DNA of 6,632 nt from assembly GCA_015904075.1 (NCBI GenBank), contig JABMDH010000061.1, positions 15,599 to 22,230 of the forward strand, written 5' to 3'. The notes beneath the pieces were generated by a model that had not been told where the DNA came from, did not search any database, and saw only the letters and a program-made list of their open reading frames with translations. This DNA comes from Nitrospira sp. GTDB lineage: Bacteria; Nitrospirota; Nitrospiria; Nitrospirales; Nitrospiraceae. Of the stretch, positions 1 through 5,785 are shown piece by piece. The translations under genes and the position numbers were made by a program. Positions within the stretch are counted from its first letter, which is position 1, and each line of letters begins with the position of its first letter.

Positions 1-99
1 ACCGGACACGCTCGAAATTGCCTATCTATTGAATACCGGCATGCTCGTCTGGCATGCGGAAACGGCCCAAGACTTTTTCGATTGGATTCTGAAGGGCTA
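1..99 (+). repeat. 99-bp perfect direct repeat, copy 1 (at window edge)
   Basis: Bases 1-99 match 4450-4548 at every position, including third codon positions, in the same orientation and reading frame of the alpha gene. The copies diverge at base 100 (c) versus 4549 (g). The left limit is set by the window edge, so the true repeat may be longer. It marks the point where the alpha gene is split. Confidence 0.98.
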
Positions 100-778
100 C
101 ATGGTGTCGGAAGAGCCGGATGTGCATCTGCCTCTCGCGCTCTGCTGCGACGGGTTCTTCGTGACGCACACGAAAGACGTGGTGAATCTCACGCCGGCCG
201 ACATGTGCTTGCCACCGTATGACCCCTATCGTTCACCGGTGCCCTGCATGGATATGGAATGCCCGCCGGTCCGCATGATGCGCGATCCATTCGTGATGAA
301 GAGCAACTACATCAGCTATGCGACCCACGCGAGCTGGCAGCAGGAAATCTGGGCCGCAATCGAACGTTCGAGGAAGCACTCAATCCATTGGCTGAACGGC
401 CTGATCGACACGGAAAACACCGATGCCGAGGTCTTGATCGTGGCGTCCGGCACGGCCGTTTCACAGGGGCGTGAAGCCATCCGCCTCCTGGAAGAAGAAG
501 GCGTGCGTTGCGGGCTCGTCAAGGTGAAAACGCTGCGTCCCTGGCCGGAAGAGGAAATCCGCGAAGCGACGAAGAATGCCAAGCATATCTTCGTGCCGGA
601 GTTCAATGTAACCGGCTGGTTGGCCAAGGAAATCCGCGCCACCATCCCAAACCCGCATCGCGTCCATGCCGGCCCGCACGTTTGCGGCGGTATGACGATG
701 CCGCCAGAAATCATCGTGTCTGAAATCAAGACGGCCCTCGGGATGAAGTCCTTCTCCCTGGCCGGTCGTGGAAGCTGA
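2..778 (+). CDS. porA: 2-oxoacid:ferredoxin oxidoreductase alpha subunit, C-terminal part (5' end outside window)
   Basis: This is the C-terminal 258 residues of the alpha subunit of a pyruvate- or 2-oxoglutarate:ferredoxin oxidoreductase. The frame is open from base 2 (PDTLEIAYLLNTG), so the gene enters from outside the window; the TTG at 29 is not a real start. Seen: the end of the pyrimidine-binding domain, then a transketolase-C-like domain with SGTAVSQGREAIRLLEEEG and the typical stretch IFVPEFNVTGWLAKEI near the end. The natural stop is TGA at 776-778, and the beta gene follows 54 bp downstream. Bases 1-99 are identical to 4450-4548, inside the alpha N-terminal fragment at 4016-4549. 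Joining that fragment to codons 98-775 here gives an alpha of about 403 residues, near the family's usual length. Family assignment is strong; substrate (pyruvate or 2-oxoglutarate) cannot be told from sequence, so the symbol is provisional. Confidence 0.9.
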   Translation, partial: PDTLEIAYLLNTGMLVWHAETAQDFFDWILKGYMVSEEPDVHLPLALCCDGFFVTHTKDVVNLTPADMCLPPYDPYRSPVPCMDMECPPVRMMRDPFVMKSNYISYATHASWQQEIWAAIERSRKHSIHWLNGLIDTENTDAEVLIVASGTAVSQGREAIRLLEEEGVRCGLVKVKTLRPWPEEEIREATKNAKHIFVPEFNVTGWLAKEIRATIPNPHRVHAGPHVCGGMTMPPEIIVSEIKTALGMKSFSLAGRGS

Positions 779-832
779 TCAGTACTGACTTTGAACCGGG
801 CCGCTCCTACGAGCGACCCTGAGGAGGCCCTA

Positions 833-1567
833 ATGAGCAAAGAGCGTATTCAAATCTCTGAAGACCTGTACGACATCATGCCGTCGGACTATCAGGATCT
901 CGTGAAGAGCGCCACCTACGGCAAGGAAGATCGTGGCTGGAAAGACATCGGTTCCTCCAAGGAACTCATCGAGCAACACTCGCTCTGCGCCGGCTGCCCG
1001 GAGTCCATGGCATTCCGCTACATCCTGGCCTCGCTCCCGAACCCGGAAGACACCGTCATGGTCGGCTCCACAGGCTGCACCAGCTTGGTGTTCCCGATGG
1101 TGGCCGTGCACAATATTCACTCTCTGTTCGGCAACCAGAATGCGGTCGCTTCCGGTCTGAAGCGTGCTTTGAGCGTCCGCTTCCCGGGCCGCGTCAAGGA
1201 TGTCGTCGTCCTTGCCGGCGATGGCGCAACTGTCGATATCGGTTTGGACATGACGTTGCAAGCCTGGTTCAGACAAGAAAAATTCACGACGATTTGCTTC
1301 GACAACGAGCTCTACGCCAATACCGGCGGTCAGGAAAGCGGATTGATGCAAAAGGGGTTCGTCGCCAAGATGGCCCCGGTCGGAAAACTGTTCGACAAGG
1401 TGCGGCTGCCTGAGATCGCCCGCGAATCCGGTTGCCACTATGTCGTCAACTGCACGGTCAGCAAGCCATCGTTGGTCGAAAAGGTCATCCGTAACGCCGT
1501 CCATGTCGCCCGTGAGATCGGCCCGACCTACCTGCAGCTCTACACGCCCTGCGTTCGCTCGCACTGA
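833..1567 (+). CDS. porB: 2-oxoacid:ferredoxin oxidoreductase beta subunit (TPP-binding), C-terminally truncated
   Basis: This is the thiamine-diphosphate-binding beta subunit, which carries the catalytic cofactor of the oxidoreductase. The start is the ATG at 833, because GAGGAGG at 821-827 sits 5 bases upstream; an in-frame TTG at 791 lacks such a site. Seen in 244 residues: the cysteine motif CAGCPE (C52, C55), conserved in the family; the TPP/Mg motif GDGATVDIG (129-137) with its partner DNELYANTGGQ (157-167); and the family stretch PTYLQLYTPC ending at residue 240. The frame then ends abruptly with VRSH and a stop. Related beta subunits continue for several dozen residues, so about 50 C-terminal residues are missing. 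A fitting tail lies at 4540-4683, just ahead of the gamma gene. The core folds are complete, but whether the truncated protein is active is unknown. Confidence 0.88.
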   Translation: MSKERIQISEDLYDIMPSDYQDLVKSATYGKEDRGWKDIGSSKELIEQHSLCAGCPESMAFRYILASLPNPEDTVMVGSTGCTSLVFPMVAVHNIHSLFGNQNAVASGLKRALSVRFPGRVKDVVVLAGDGATVDIGLDMTLQAWFRQEKFTTICFDNELYANTGGQESGLMQKGFVAKMAPVGKLFDKVRLPEIARESGCHYVVNCTVSKPSLVEKVIRNAVHVAREIGPTYLQLYTPCVRSH

Positions 1568-1683
1568 TCCCTATACAGTGCACGGAATATTCGAGCGGGT
1601 TGAAGTCCATCCGTTTATGCAGGTGTTGCCCAAACCCCGCTAGCCGATCTTCCCATACCGTTCGGCTCTCTCCGGTCTCCATA

Positions 1684-1689
1684 TATAAT
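1684..1689 (+). promoter_or_regulatory. Possible -10 element for the TPR gene
   Basis: TATAAT at 1684-1689 lies 63 bases before the ATG at 1753, in the 185-bp spacer after the truncated beta gene. The best -35 at 17-bp spacing (TTCGGC, 1661-1666) is poor, so this is only a candidate. The rest of the 1568-1752 spacer shows no gene and no clear terminator. Confidence 0.3.
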
Positions 1690-1752
1690 CGACTGAATCA
1701 TTGCCTGCAGCATGCCGCTCTTCACCGATTTGAGCGGTGGTATAGTATTGAT

Positions 1753-3018
1753 ATGTCTCTGCGCCACTTCGTAGCCCTTCTGGCCGCAACCGCAGCAGTC
1801 AGTGTTCTTCCTCCATCGGCGTCCGCATTGGATACCACGGTAGTGGCGGAAGCCCATTACCTGATGGCAGACGGCGATACGCTGGCTCAGGCCGAAGAAA
1901 AAGTTCTCCAACGAGCCAAGCGCAAAGCGATCGAAGAGGCAGGCATGTATATCGAGTCTACGCTTCTCGATATTGAAAAAACTGCTGACGGCAAAAGCTT
2001 TCAAGCCAGTTCTCTGGAGATCCGTACGATTGCCTCAGCCATTACCAAAACAGAAGTTCTTGAGTCCTCCCGTTCCTTCGAACAGGACCGTCCCAGCTTC
2101 TTTATCCGCATCCGTGCGCTCGTCGATCTGGACCATCTGCAAGACGCCATCCGGCGCTGGCAATCCGAACAACAGCTGGCTGAACACTTCCGACGGCTCC
2201 AGAAAGAAAACTCCGAACTCAAGGCGCAGCTCCGGGAAATGAAAAAGACCCCCCCCGGCGTACACACACTCGTGATCGAACCACCCGGGCGAGAGGGATC
2301 TCGCGAACGGGCTCGCGCGCTGATCGAGAAAGCGATCCTGACTCCAAACCTCCGTCAGAAGCTGGACCTGACATCGGAAGCCGCCGTCTTAGACCCTCAG
2401 GCTACAGCCCCCCTGGTCGTGCGTGGACAGACTTATCTACAACTCGTGTCCGCTGCATATTCAAAAAAGTCCACACTCAGCGAATACTCCAAGTATATTG
2501 ACAATGCCCGCATGGACTTTGACCGGACGCTCATCATCGATCCACAAAACATCTGGGCCCTACTCGGCCAGGGTGACGTCTACACATGGCTCCACCGGAC
2601 GGACGACGCAGTTCGTTCATACGAGCGCGCCCTCGCATTGGATCCGCTGTTCGACATTGCGCATCTTCGTTTGATTACGCTCTATACCAACCAGGCACGC
2701 AAGCTTATGACGACCAAACAGTGGTCGGCCGCTTTAGCCGTGCTACAAAAATCCATAACCTCCCATGTGCCGGACGGCTGGATGCCCTATTACAAAGAAG
2801 CCTACCTGCTCAGGAGCGACCTCTATAGAAAGCTGAACCAGCCAGCTCAAGCCATCAATGACTTGAGCACGGTGCTTCGGGCCGAGCCGGCGGATATGCA
2901 GGCGCTCCTCACTAGAGCCGCGCTCTACCGGGAGCAACTCCAAGGACGCCTGGCAAAGGATGACTTTGAGCATGCCTGTATGCTCGGATCAGTCGAAGCG
3001 TGCAAACAGATCCCTTAG
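1753..3018 (+). CDS. Exported protein with FlgT_N/LPP20-like N-terminal domain, coiled coil and TPR repeats
   Basis: A protein of 421 residues, function unknown. The ATG at 1753 is chosen because it starts a clear signal peptide: MSLR, then a hydrophobic stretch (HFVALLAATAAVSVL), then a likely cleavage after PPSASA (residue 25). Upstream in-frame starts would bury that signal. Only a weak purine-rich site (GCGGTGG, about 1734-1740) precedes it. Residues about 30-130 (AEAHYLMADGDTLAQAEEKV and onward) resemble the FlgT_N/LPP20-type domains of envelope proteins. Residues about 134-165 are charged and heptad-like (LAEHFRRLQKENSELKAQL), a likely coiled coil. TPR-like units follow at about 250-310 (ALLGQGDVYTWLHRTDDAV) and 346-400 (LRSDLYRKLNQPAQAINDL), ending in a cysteine-containing Sel1-like segment. 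Probably a periplasmic or membrane-anchored scaffold. It has no evident metabolic link to the flanking oxidoreductase genes. Confidence 0.8.
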   Translation: MSLRHFVALLAATAAVSVLPPSASALDTTVVAEAHYLMADGDTLAQAEEKVLQRAKRKAIEEAGMYIESTLLDIEKTADGKSFQASSLEIRTIASAITKTEVLESSRSFEQDRPSFFIRIRALVDLDHLQDAIRRWQSEQQLAEHFRRLQKENSELKAQLREMKKTPPGVHTLVIEPPGREGSRERARALIEKAILTPNLRQKLDLTSEAAVLDPQATAPLVVRGQTYLQLVSAAYSKKSTLSEYSKYIDNARMDFDRTLIIDPQNIWALLGQGDVYTWLHRTDDAVRSYERALALDPLFDIAHLRLITLYTNQARKLMTTKQWSAALAVLQKSITSHVPDGWMPYYKEAYLLRSDLYRKLNQPAQAINDLSTVLRAEPADMQALLTRAALYREQLQGRLAKDDFEHACMLGSVEACKQIP

Positions 3019-3078
3019 CAAGGCTTGACCATCCGACTATACCAGGCTCTTCTATTTTGCCTGTGCACAGCGCTGCAA

Positions 3079-3117
3079 ATAGCGCCCCGACATCATTTGA
3101 CAACGCAAGATAGCGCC
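3079..3117. repeat. Pair of ATAGCGCC direct repeats around the promoter
   Basis: ATAGCGCC occurs at 3079-3086 and again at 3110-3117, start-to-start 31 bp, about three helical turns. The first lies just upstream of the -35 and the second sits in the -35/-10 spacer. In addition, CGCCA (3114-3118) and TGGCG (3126-3130) form an inverted repeat across the -10. Such placement suits a repressor or activator site, but no regulator is identified and the repeats are short. Confidence 0.35.
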
Positions 3118-3126
3118 ACCTATAAT
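3097..3126 (+). promoter_or_regulatory. Consensus sigma70-type promoter driving the oxidoreductase operon
   Basis: TTGACA at 3097-3102 and TATAAT at 3121-3126 are both perfect matches to the housekeeping consensus, with an 18-bp spacer. Transcription should start near 3133. The next gene is the epsilon subunit at 3344, giving a leader of about 210 bases. The order epsilon-alpha-beta tail-gamma-delta, with short gaps and no terminator until 5733, suggests one transcript from here. Confidence 0.8.
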
Positions 3127-3134
3127 GGCGTCCT

Positions 3135-3183
3135 CTATGGGAGTCTGGGAACTGGAGCACTCGTAAACGGGTTAGTCCCATAG
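3135..3183 (+). promoter_or_regulatory. Hairpin at the 5' end of the operon leader
   Basis: CTATGGGA (3135-3142) pairs perfectly with TCCCATAG (3176-3183), enclosing a 33-base loop directly after the predicted transcription start. A second 5' arm, TGGGA at 3146-3150, can compete for TCCCA at 3176-3180, so two alternative folds are possible. No U-tract follows, so it is not a terminator. I do not recognise a known riboswitch or a 6S RNA. It could be a leader control element, a transcript-stabilising stem, or the start of a small RNA. Confidence 0.4.
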
Positions 3184-3275
3184 GCCTAAACCTGCACTGC
3201 TTCTGTAGACCAAAAGCTCGCTAGCCTGGGCCTTCTGCGAGGTTGCGGAAAGAACGGGAAACAGCTTAGATTGTG

Positions 3276-3347
3276 ATGAGTAAGCCTGTGAAAAATCGTT
3301 GCTCTTTAGTCAAATCAACCTTTCACTCGGAGTGTAGGCCGCAATGA
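3276..3347 (+). CDS. Possible 23-codon leader peptide overlapping the epsilon start
   Basis: An ATG at 3276 opens a 23-codon frame (MSKPVKNRCSL...) that ends at TGA 3345-3347, overlapping the epsilon ATG (3344-3346) as ATGA. That arrangement is typical of translational coupling. There is no good ribosome site ahead of it and no run of one regulatory amino acid, so it may be chance. Confidence 0.2.
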   Translation: MSKPVKNRCSLVKSTFHSECRPQ

Positions 3348-3979
3348 GCGAGTACCGTGTGCTCCCAGGTCCTGAACACTTTCTACCCCCAGCGGCCGCC
3401 AGCATGGGGATCCAGTTGCCGAACCCAGGCGAAGCCCATATCAACGGCGTCATCGCCCCGGAAGAAAAGGCGTACGAGGAAGCCGCGCGGCAATTCCTGA
3501 TGGCAAAAGTGCCGACGATTTTCCCCGGCCCGTTAGTCTTATGGGCCTGGAATGAAAAGGCGGCAAAGAAAGCGACCGCCATCCGGCATCTGTACAACAC
3601 ATTGAAGGAATGTGTTCAACCAGGCCAACATGCGATGCTGATCCCCATGCCGGATTATCGCCCCAAATACCCGAAGATCAATCCGGAAGTTGAAATCAAT
3701 CCCAATCACCCGAATCTGACGATCTGGCACAACAAAATCGACTGCTGCATGTTTGTCGGCGTGCATTGTCATCAAGCCAATTTGTCGCTGAAAATTATTC
3801 GCGGCGGCACCTCATGCTATACGATCGCCATGTGCGCGCAAGCCGGCCACGAAGACGCGATGCTGTCGTTCCGTGATGCGTCGGTCGAGAAAATCATGAA
3901 ACTGGCCGATACGATTAAACGGTTAAAAGGAACAGTCCAACCACGGCTGGAATCAGCCAAGAATGGAGCTTCCAGCTAA
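3344..3979 (+). CDS. porE: Epsilon subunit of five-subunit 2-oxoacid:ferredoxin oxidoreductase (CODH beta/ACS epsilon-like)
   Basis: A protein of 211 residues of the family often named carbon monoxide dehydrogenase beta subunit/acetyl-CoA synthase epsilon subunit. In rTCA-cycle bacteria it accompanies five-subunit pyruvate and 2-oxoglutarate:ferredoxin oxidoreductases, where its exact role is unsettled. Seen: no signal peptide or membrane segment; a Rossmann-like region with PGPLVLWAWNEKAAKKA (about 62-78), then the conserved CCMFVGVHCHQANLSLKIIRGG stretch (about 134-155, given here in part) rich in cysteine and histidine, then MCAQAGHEDAML. GGAG at 3329-3332 lies 11 bases before the ATG. It is the first gene after the strong promoter and is followed after 36 bp by alpha. 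Association with the operon supports the subunit call rather than a true CODH. The symbol follows Hydrogenobacter-type naming and is provisional. Confidence 0.75.
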   Translation: MSEYRVLPGPEHFLPPAAASMGIQLPNPGEAHINGVIAPEEKAYEEAARQFLMAKVPTIFPGPLVLWAWNEKAAKKATAIRHLYNTLKECVQPGQHAMLIPMPDYRPKYPKINPEVEINPNHPNLTIWHNKIDCCMFVGVHCHQANLSLKIIRGGTSCYTIAMCAQAGHEDAMLSFRDASVEKIMKLADTIKRLKGTVQPRLESAKNGASS

Positions 3980-4015
3980 ACACCGGAAGCTCAAGCCAAA
4001 AAGGAGGCTGGATCC

Positions 4016-4549
4016 ATGGCTACACCCCCCTCAGTTATCGGGACACCGAATAAAAAGGGACAAATATACACTGATCCCTGGAAGCTCATGAATGAAGCTC
4101 CAAGGACCCCGTCGTTCTTTACGGGTTCCGAAGTCATCAAGGAAGCGGTCCGCCGATCCAGCTGCGATGTGATGATTGCCTATCCGATCACTCCACAATC
4201 GGAAGCGGCAGCGCTAATCGGCGAATTGTTTGCCGAAGGATATATTGGTGACTATTTCCGCGGCGAGAGTGAGTTTGCCGTCATGTCGCAGTGCGCCGGC
4301 GCGGCGTTCGGCGGTGCCCGTGTGTTCACGACAACAGCGGGCCCCGGCACAATGCGCGCAATGGAAAACTTCCCGATGTGGGCAGGCTCGCGGCTGCCGA
4401 TTCAAATGATCGTCACCTGCCGAGGGATCAATTCGCCGCTCTCGATCCAACCGGACACGCTCGAAATTGCCTATCTATTGAATACCGGCATGCTCGTCTG
4501 GCATGCGGAAACGGCCCAAGACTTTTTCGATTGGATTCTGAAGGGCTAG
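4016..4549 (+). pseudogene. porA: 2-oxoacid:ferredoxin oxidoreductase alpha subunit, N-terminal fragment ending in premature stop
   Basis: The N-terminal 177 residues of the alpha subunit. The start is well set: AAGGAGG at 4001-4007 is 8 bases before the ATG. After a leader of about 35 residues come the pyrimidine-binding domain motifs YPITPQSE (56-63), GESEFAVMSQCAGAAFGGAR and TTAGPG (106-111). The frame then runs into TAG at 4547-4549, right after ILKG, where the fragment at the window start instead reads ILKGYMVSEEPD. About 226 residues, including the whole C-terminal domain, are therefore missing here. Downstream of the break, the sequence reads in another frame as the tail of beta. So this is alpha fused out of frame to beta by loss of the middle, either by a real deletion or in assembly. 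As written it should not give a working alpha. Confidence 0.85.
4450..4548 (+). repeat. 99-bp perfect direct repeat, copy 2
   Basis: Second copy of bases 1-99, offset 4449. It ends exactly at the break in the alpha gene: 4549 is G (making TAG), whereas the other copy continues with C (making TAC, Tyr). Confidence 0.98.
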
Positions 4550-4683
4550 AGAAGCCGACCGAGCGGTTTGCCTACAAGGAATACGTCAGCGAGCCGGCCA
4601 AGCAATTGCTCGCCGAACTGGCGGCGAAGGACAAGGAACGGAAAGCAGCCGCCAAGCAACTGGCGAGCCAGGCATCAGCGTAA
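4540..4683 (+). pseudogene. porB: Detached C-terminal tail of the beta subunit
   Basis: This stretch reads EGLEKPTERFAYKEYVSEPA and on to QLASQASA with a natural TAA stop at 4681-4683, 19 bp before the gamma start. It is charged and lysine/alanine rich, in the +1 frame relative to the alpha fragment that runs into it. It is taken as the C-terminus of beta for three reasons: alpha already has a natural end at 778; beta at 833-1567 lacks its end; and the expected gene order puts beta directly ahead of gamma. Adding its 47 residues to the 240 of the truncated beta gives a normal length of roughly 290, with a few residues possibly lost between. It has no start codon or ribosome site of its own. 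The true left limit is uncertain because bases 4540-4548 could belong to either alpha or beta. Confidence 0.65.
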
Positions 4684-4702
4684 TCAGACCGGAGGCAGAT
4701 AT

Positions 4703-5410
4703 ATGATTAAGCGACGATTGAATATCCGGATGTCAGGTTTGGGCGGACAAGGCGCGGTCACCGCTGCGCACGTCTTGGCTATGGCTGCCAACCGCGATGG
4801 TAAATTTTCGATCTCCAACCCGTTCTTCGGCGCAGAGAAACGCATGGCGCCGGCAGAGAGTTACTGCCGCATCGGGATTGAACGGATCTACGACCGCGGT
4901 GAGCTGGTATTCCCTGATGTCATTCAGGTCTTTCATCCCCAAGTCATCACCATGGGGAAAAGCTATACCATGCCATTTTATTCCGGCGTGAAGGAAGGCG
5001 GCGTGGTCGTCATCAATTCTGCCCAGCCGTTGCTATCCGATGACGACGTAGAACGGCTCAAGGACTTGAACGTCGCGGTGTTTTATATCGCGGGCACCGA
5101 GTTGGCCATTGAAGTGGCCGGTACCGAGCTCTCGACCAATATGGCGATGATCGGCTCCGTATCAGGTATTACCAAGTGCGTCTCAATGGAAGCCCTTGAT
5201 GGCGCCCTCCAAGAGCGGTTTGGAAAGAAGTTCGTGGCCTCAGGAGGAACGGCATCCCTGGACGAAGCCATCAAGAAGAAGTTCGCCAAGAAGGAAATGC
5301 TGTTGGCCAAGAACCTGGCAACCGTCAAAGCGGCCTACGAAATCGCTAGTGAATGGGCTGACAAGAACAAGATCGAGTTGCGTATCGGCAATCCGGCTGT
5401 CGCGGCTTAA
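4703..5410 (+). CDS. porG: 2-oxoacid:ferredoxin oxidoreductase gamma subunit
   Basis: A protein of 235 residues, the gamma subunit of the POR/OGOR complex. The family's catalytic-domain-III fold contributes to the acyl-CoA-forming machinery. The ATG at 4703 is chosen because GGAGG at 4691-4695 sits 7 bases upstream and the protein then begins at the family's usual point: MIKRRLNIRMSGLGGQG, with the glycine-rich signature at residues 11-17 followed by AVTAAHVLAMAA. Further family features are FFGAEKRMAPAESYCRIG near 46-63 and the mid-protein stretch GGVVVINSAQPLL. The lysine-rich end (KKKFAKKEMLLAKNL) lies within the last 60 residues. It is complete and uninterrupted. It follows the beta tail by 19 bp and precedes delta by 21 bp, so it is part of the same operon. 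Confidence 0.9.
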   Translation: MIKRRLNIRMSGLGGQGAVTAAHVLAMAANRDGKFSISNPFFGAEKRMAPAESYCRIGIERIYDRGELVFPDVIQVFHPQVITMGKSYTMPFYSGVKEGGVVVINSAQPLLSDDDVERLKDLNVAVFYIAGTELAIEVAGTELSTNMAMIGSVSGITKCVSMEALDGALQERFGKKFVASGGTASLDEAIKKKFAKKEMLLAKNLATVKAAYEIASEWADKNKIELRIGNPAVAA

Positions 5411-5431
5411 GAGAAGAAGGAACCCACTGGC

Positions 5432-5710
5432 ATGTATAACGTAGCGCAGGTCATCGACGAAAAGTGTACCGCAAAGAAGGGCTGCCGGCTCTGTATTATG
5501 TATTGTCCGGAAGCGAACTGTCTTGACTTGAACAGCAACAAGATGGTGGCCGAGGTCGTCATCGATCGCTGCAAGGGTTGCGAGCTCTGCGTGATCGTCT
5601 GTGACGCCGCCAAGCACTTTGCCATCACCATGCAGGCCGTCAGCGCCACCGGGCAGCTGATGACCAAGAAGGGTGAGTCGGCGGCGCTGGGGCAAGCCTA
5701 TCAAGGATAA
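5432..5710 (+). CDS. porD: 2-oxoacid:ferredoxin oxidoreductase delta subunit (2x[4Fe-4S])
   Basis: A protein of 92 residues with two ferredoxin-type iron-sulphur motifs, which carries electrons between the TPP site and external ferredoxin. Site 1 uses C12, C18, C21 and C25-Pro; site 2 uses C47, C50, C53 and C57. The first site has five rather than two residues between its first two cysteines (CTAKKGCRLC), and an extra C30 follows, so which of these ligate the cluster is not certain. Site 2 is the classic C-x2-C-x2-C-x3-C but lacks the following proline (CDAAK). GAAGAAGG at 5413-5420 lies 11 bases before the ATG. It is the last gene of the operon; the terminator begins 22 bp after its stop. 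Confidence 0.9.
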   Translation: MYNVAQVIDEKCTAKKGCRLCIMYCPEANCLDLNSNKMVAEVVIDRCKGCELCVIVCDAAKHFAITMQAVSATGQLMTKKGESAALGQAYQG

Positions 5711-5732
5711 GCCATCGCGGGCTAACACTCGC

Positions 5733-5766
5733 AAAACCCCATGGCGTTCGCGCTATGGGGTTTTTT
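5733..5766 (+). terminator. Rho-independent terminator of the oxidoreductase operon
   Basis: CCCCATGGCG (5737-5746) pairs with CGCTATGGGG (5751-5760) around a TTCG loop, ten pairs with one G-T. It is preceded by AAAA (5733-5736) and followed by TTTTTT (5761-5766). The A/T flanks could make it bidirectional, but no convergent gene is nearby. Confidence 0.93.
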
Positions 5767-5785
5767 CTTGGGTACGAGGGGACCA

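Noticed and set aside
791..832. TTG start giving beta a 14-residue extension
   Set aside because: GAGGAGG at 821-827 correctly serves the ATG at 833, and the extension is not family-like.
316..840. Minus-strand frame of 174 codons opposite alpha
   Set aside because: Shadow of the alpha gene; serine/arginine-rich composition and no motif.
830..1564. Minus-strand frame of 244 codons opposite the beta gene
   Set aside because: It mirrors the beta coding region, which has clear family motifs and a ribosome site; the reverse frame shows no recognisable domain and is a codon-bias shadow.
1600..1752. Upstream TTG start for the TPR protein
   Set aside because: It would place 51 non-conserved residues before a clear signal peptide.
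3133..3343. 6S RNA or known riboswitch in the leader
   Set aside because: The 5' and 3' ends do not pair as in 6S RNA, and no aptamer core that I know is visible.
4568..4702. Upstream start for the gamma gene
   Set aside because: This part overlaps the beta tail in another frame; gamma family proteins begin at the MIKRRLNIRMSGLGGQG point, with GGAGG just ahead of 4703.
5741..5785. Upstream ATG for the small acidic protein
   Set aside because: It lies inside the terminator hairpin and U-tract, and the ATG at 5786 has its own ribosome site.
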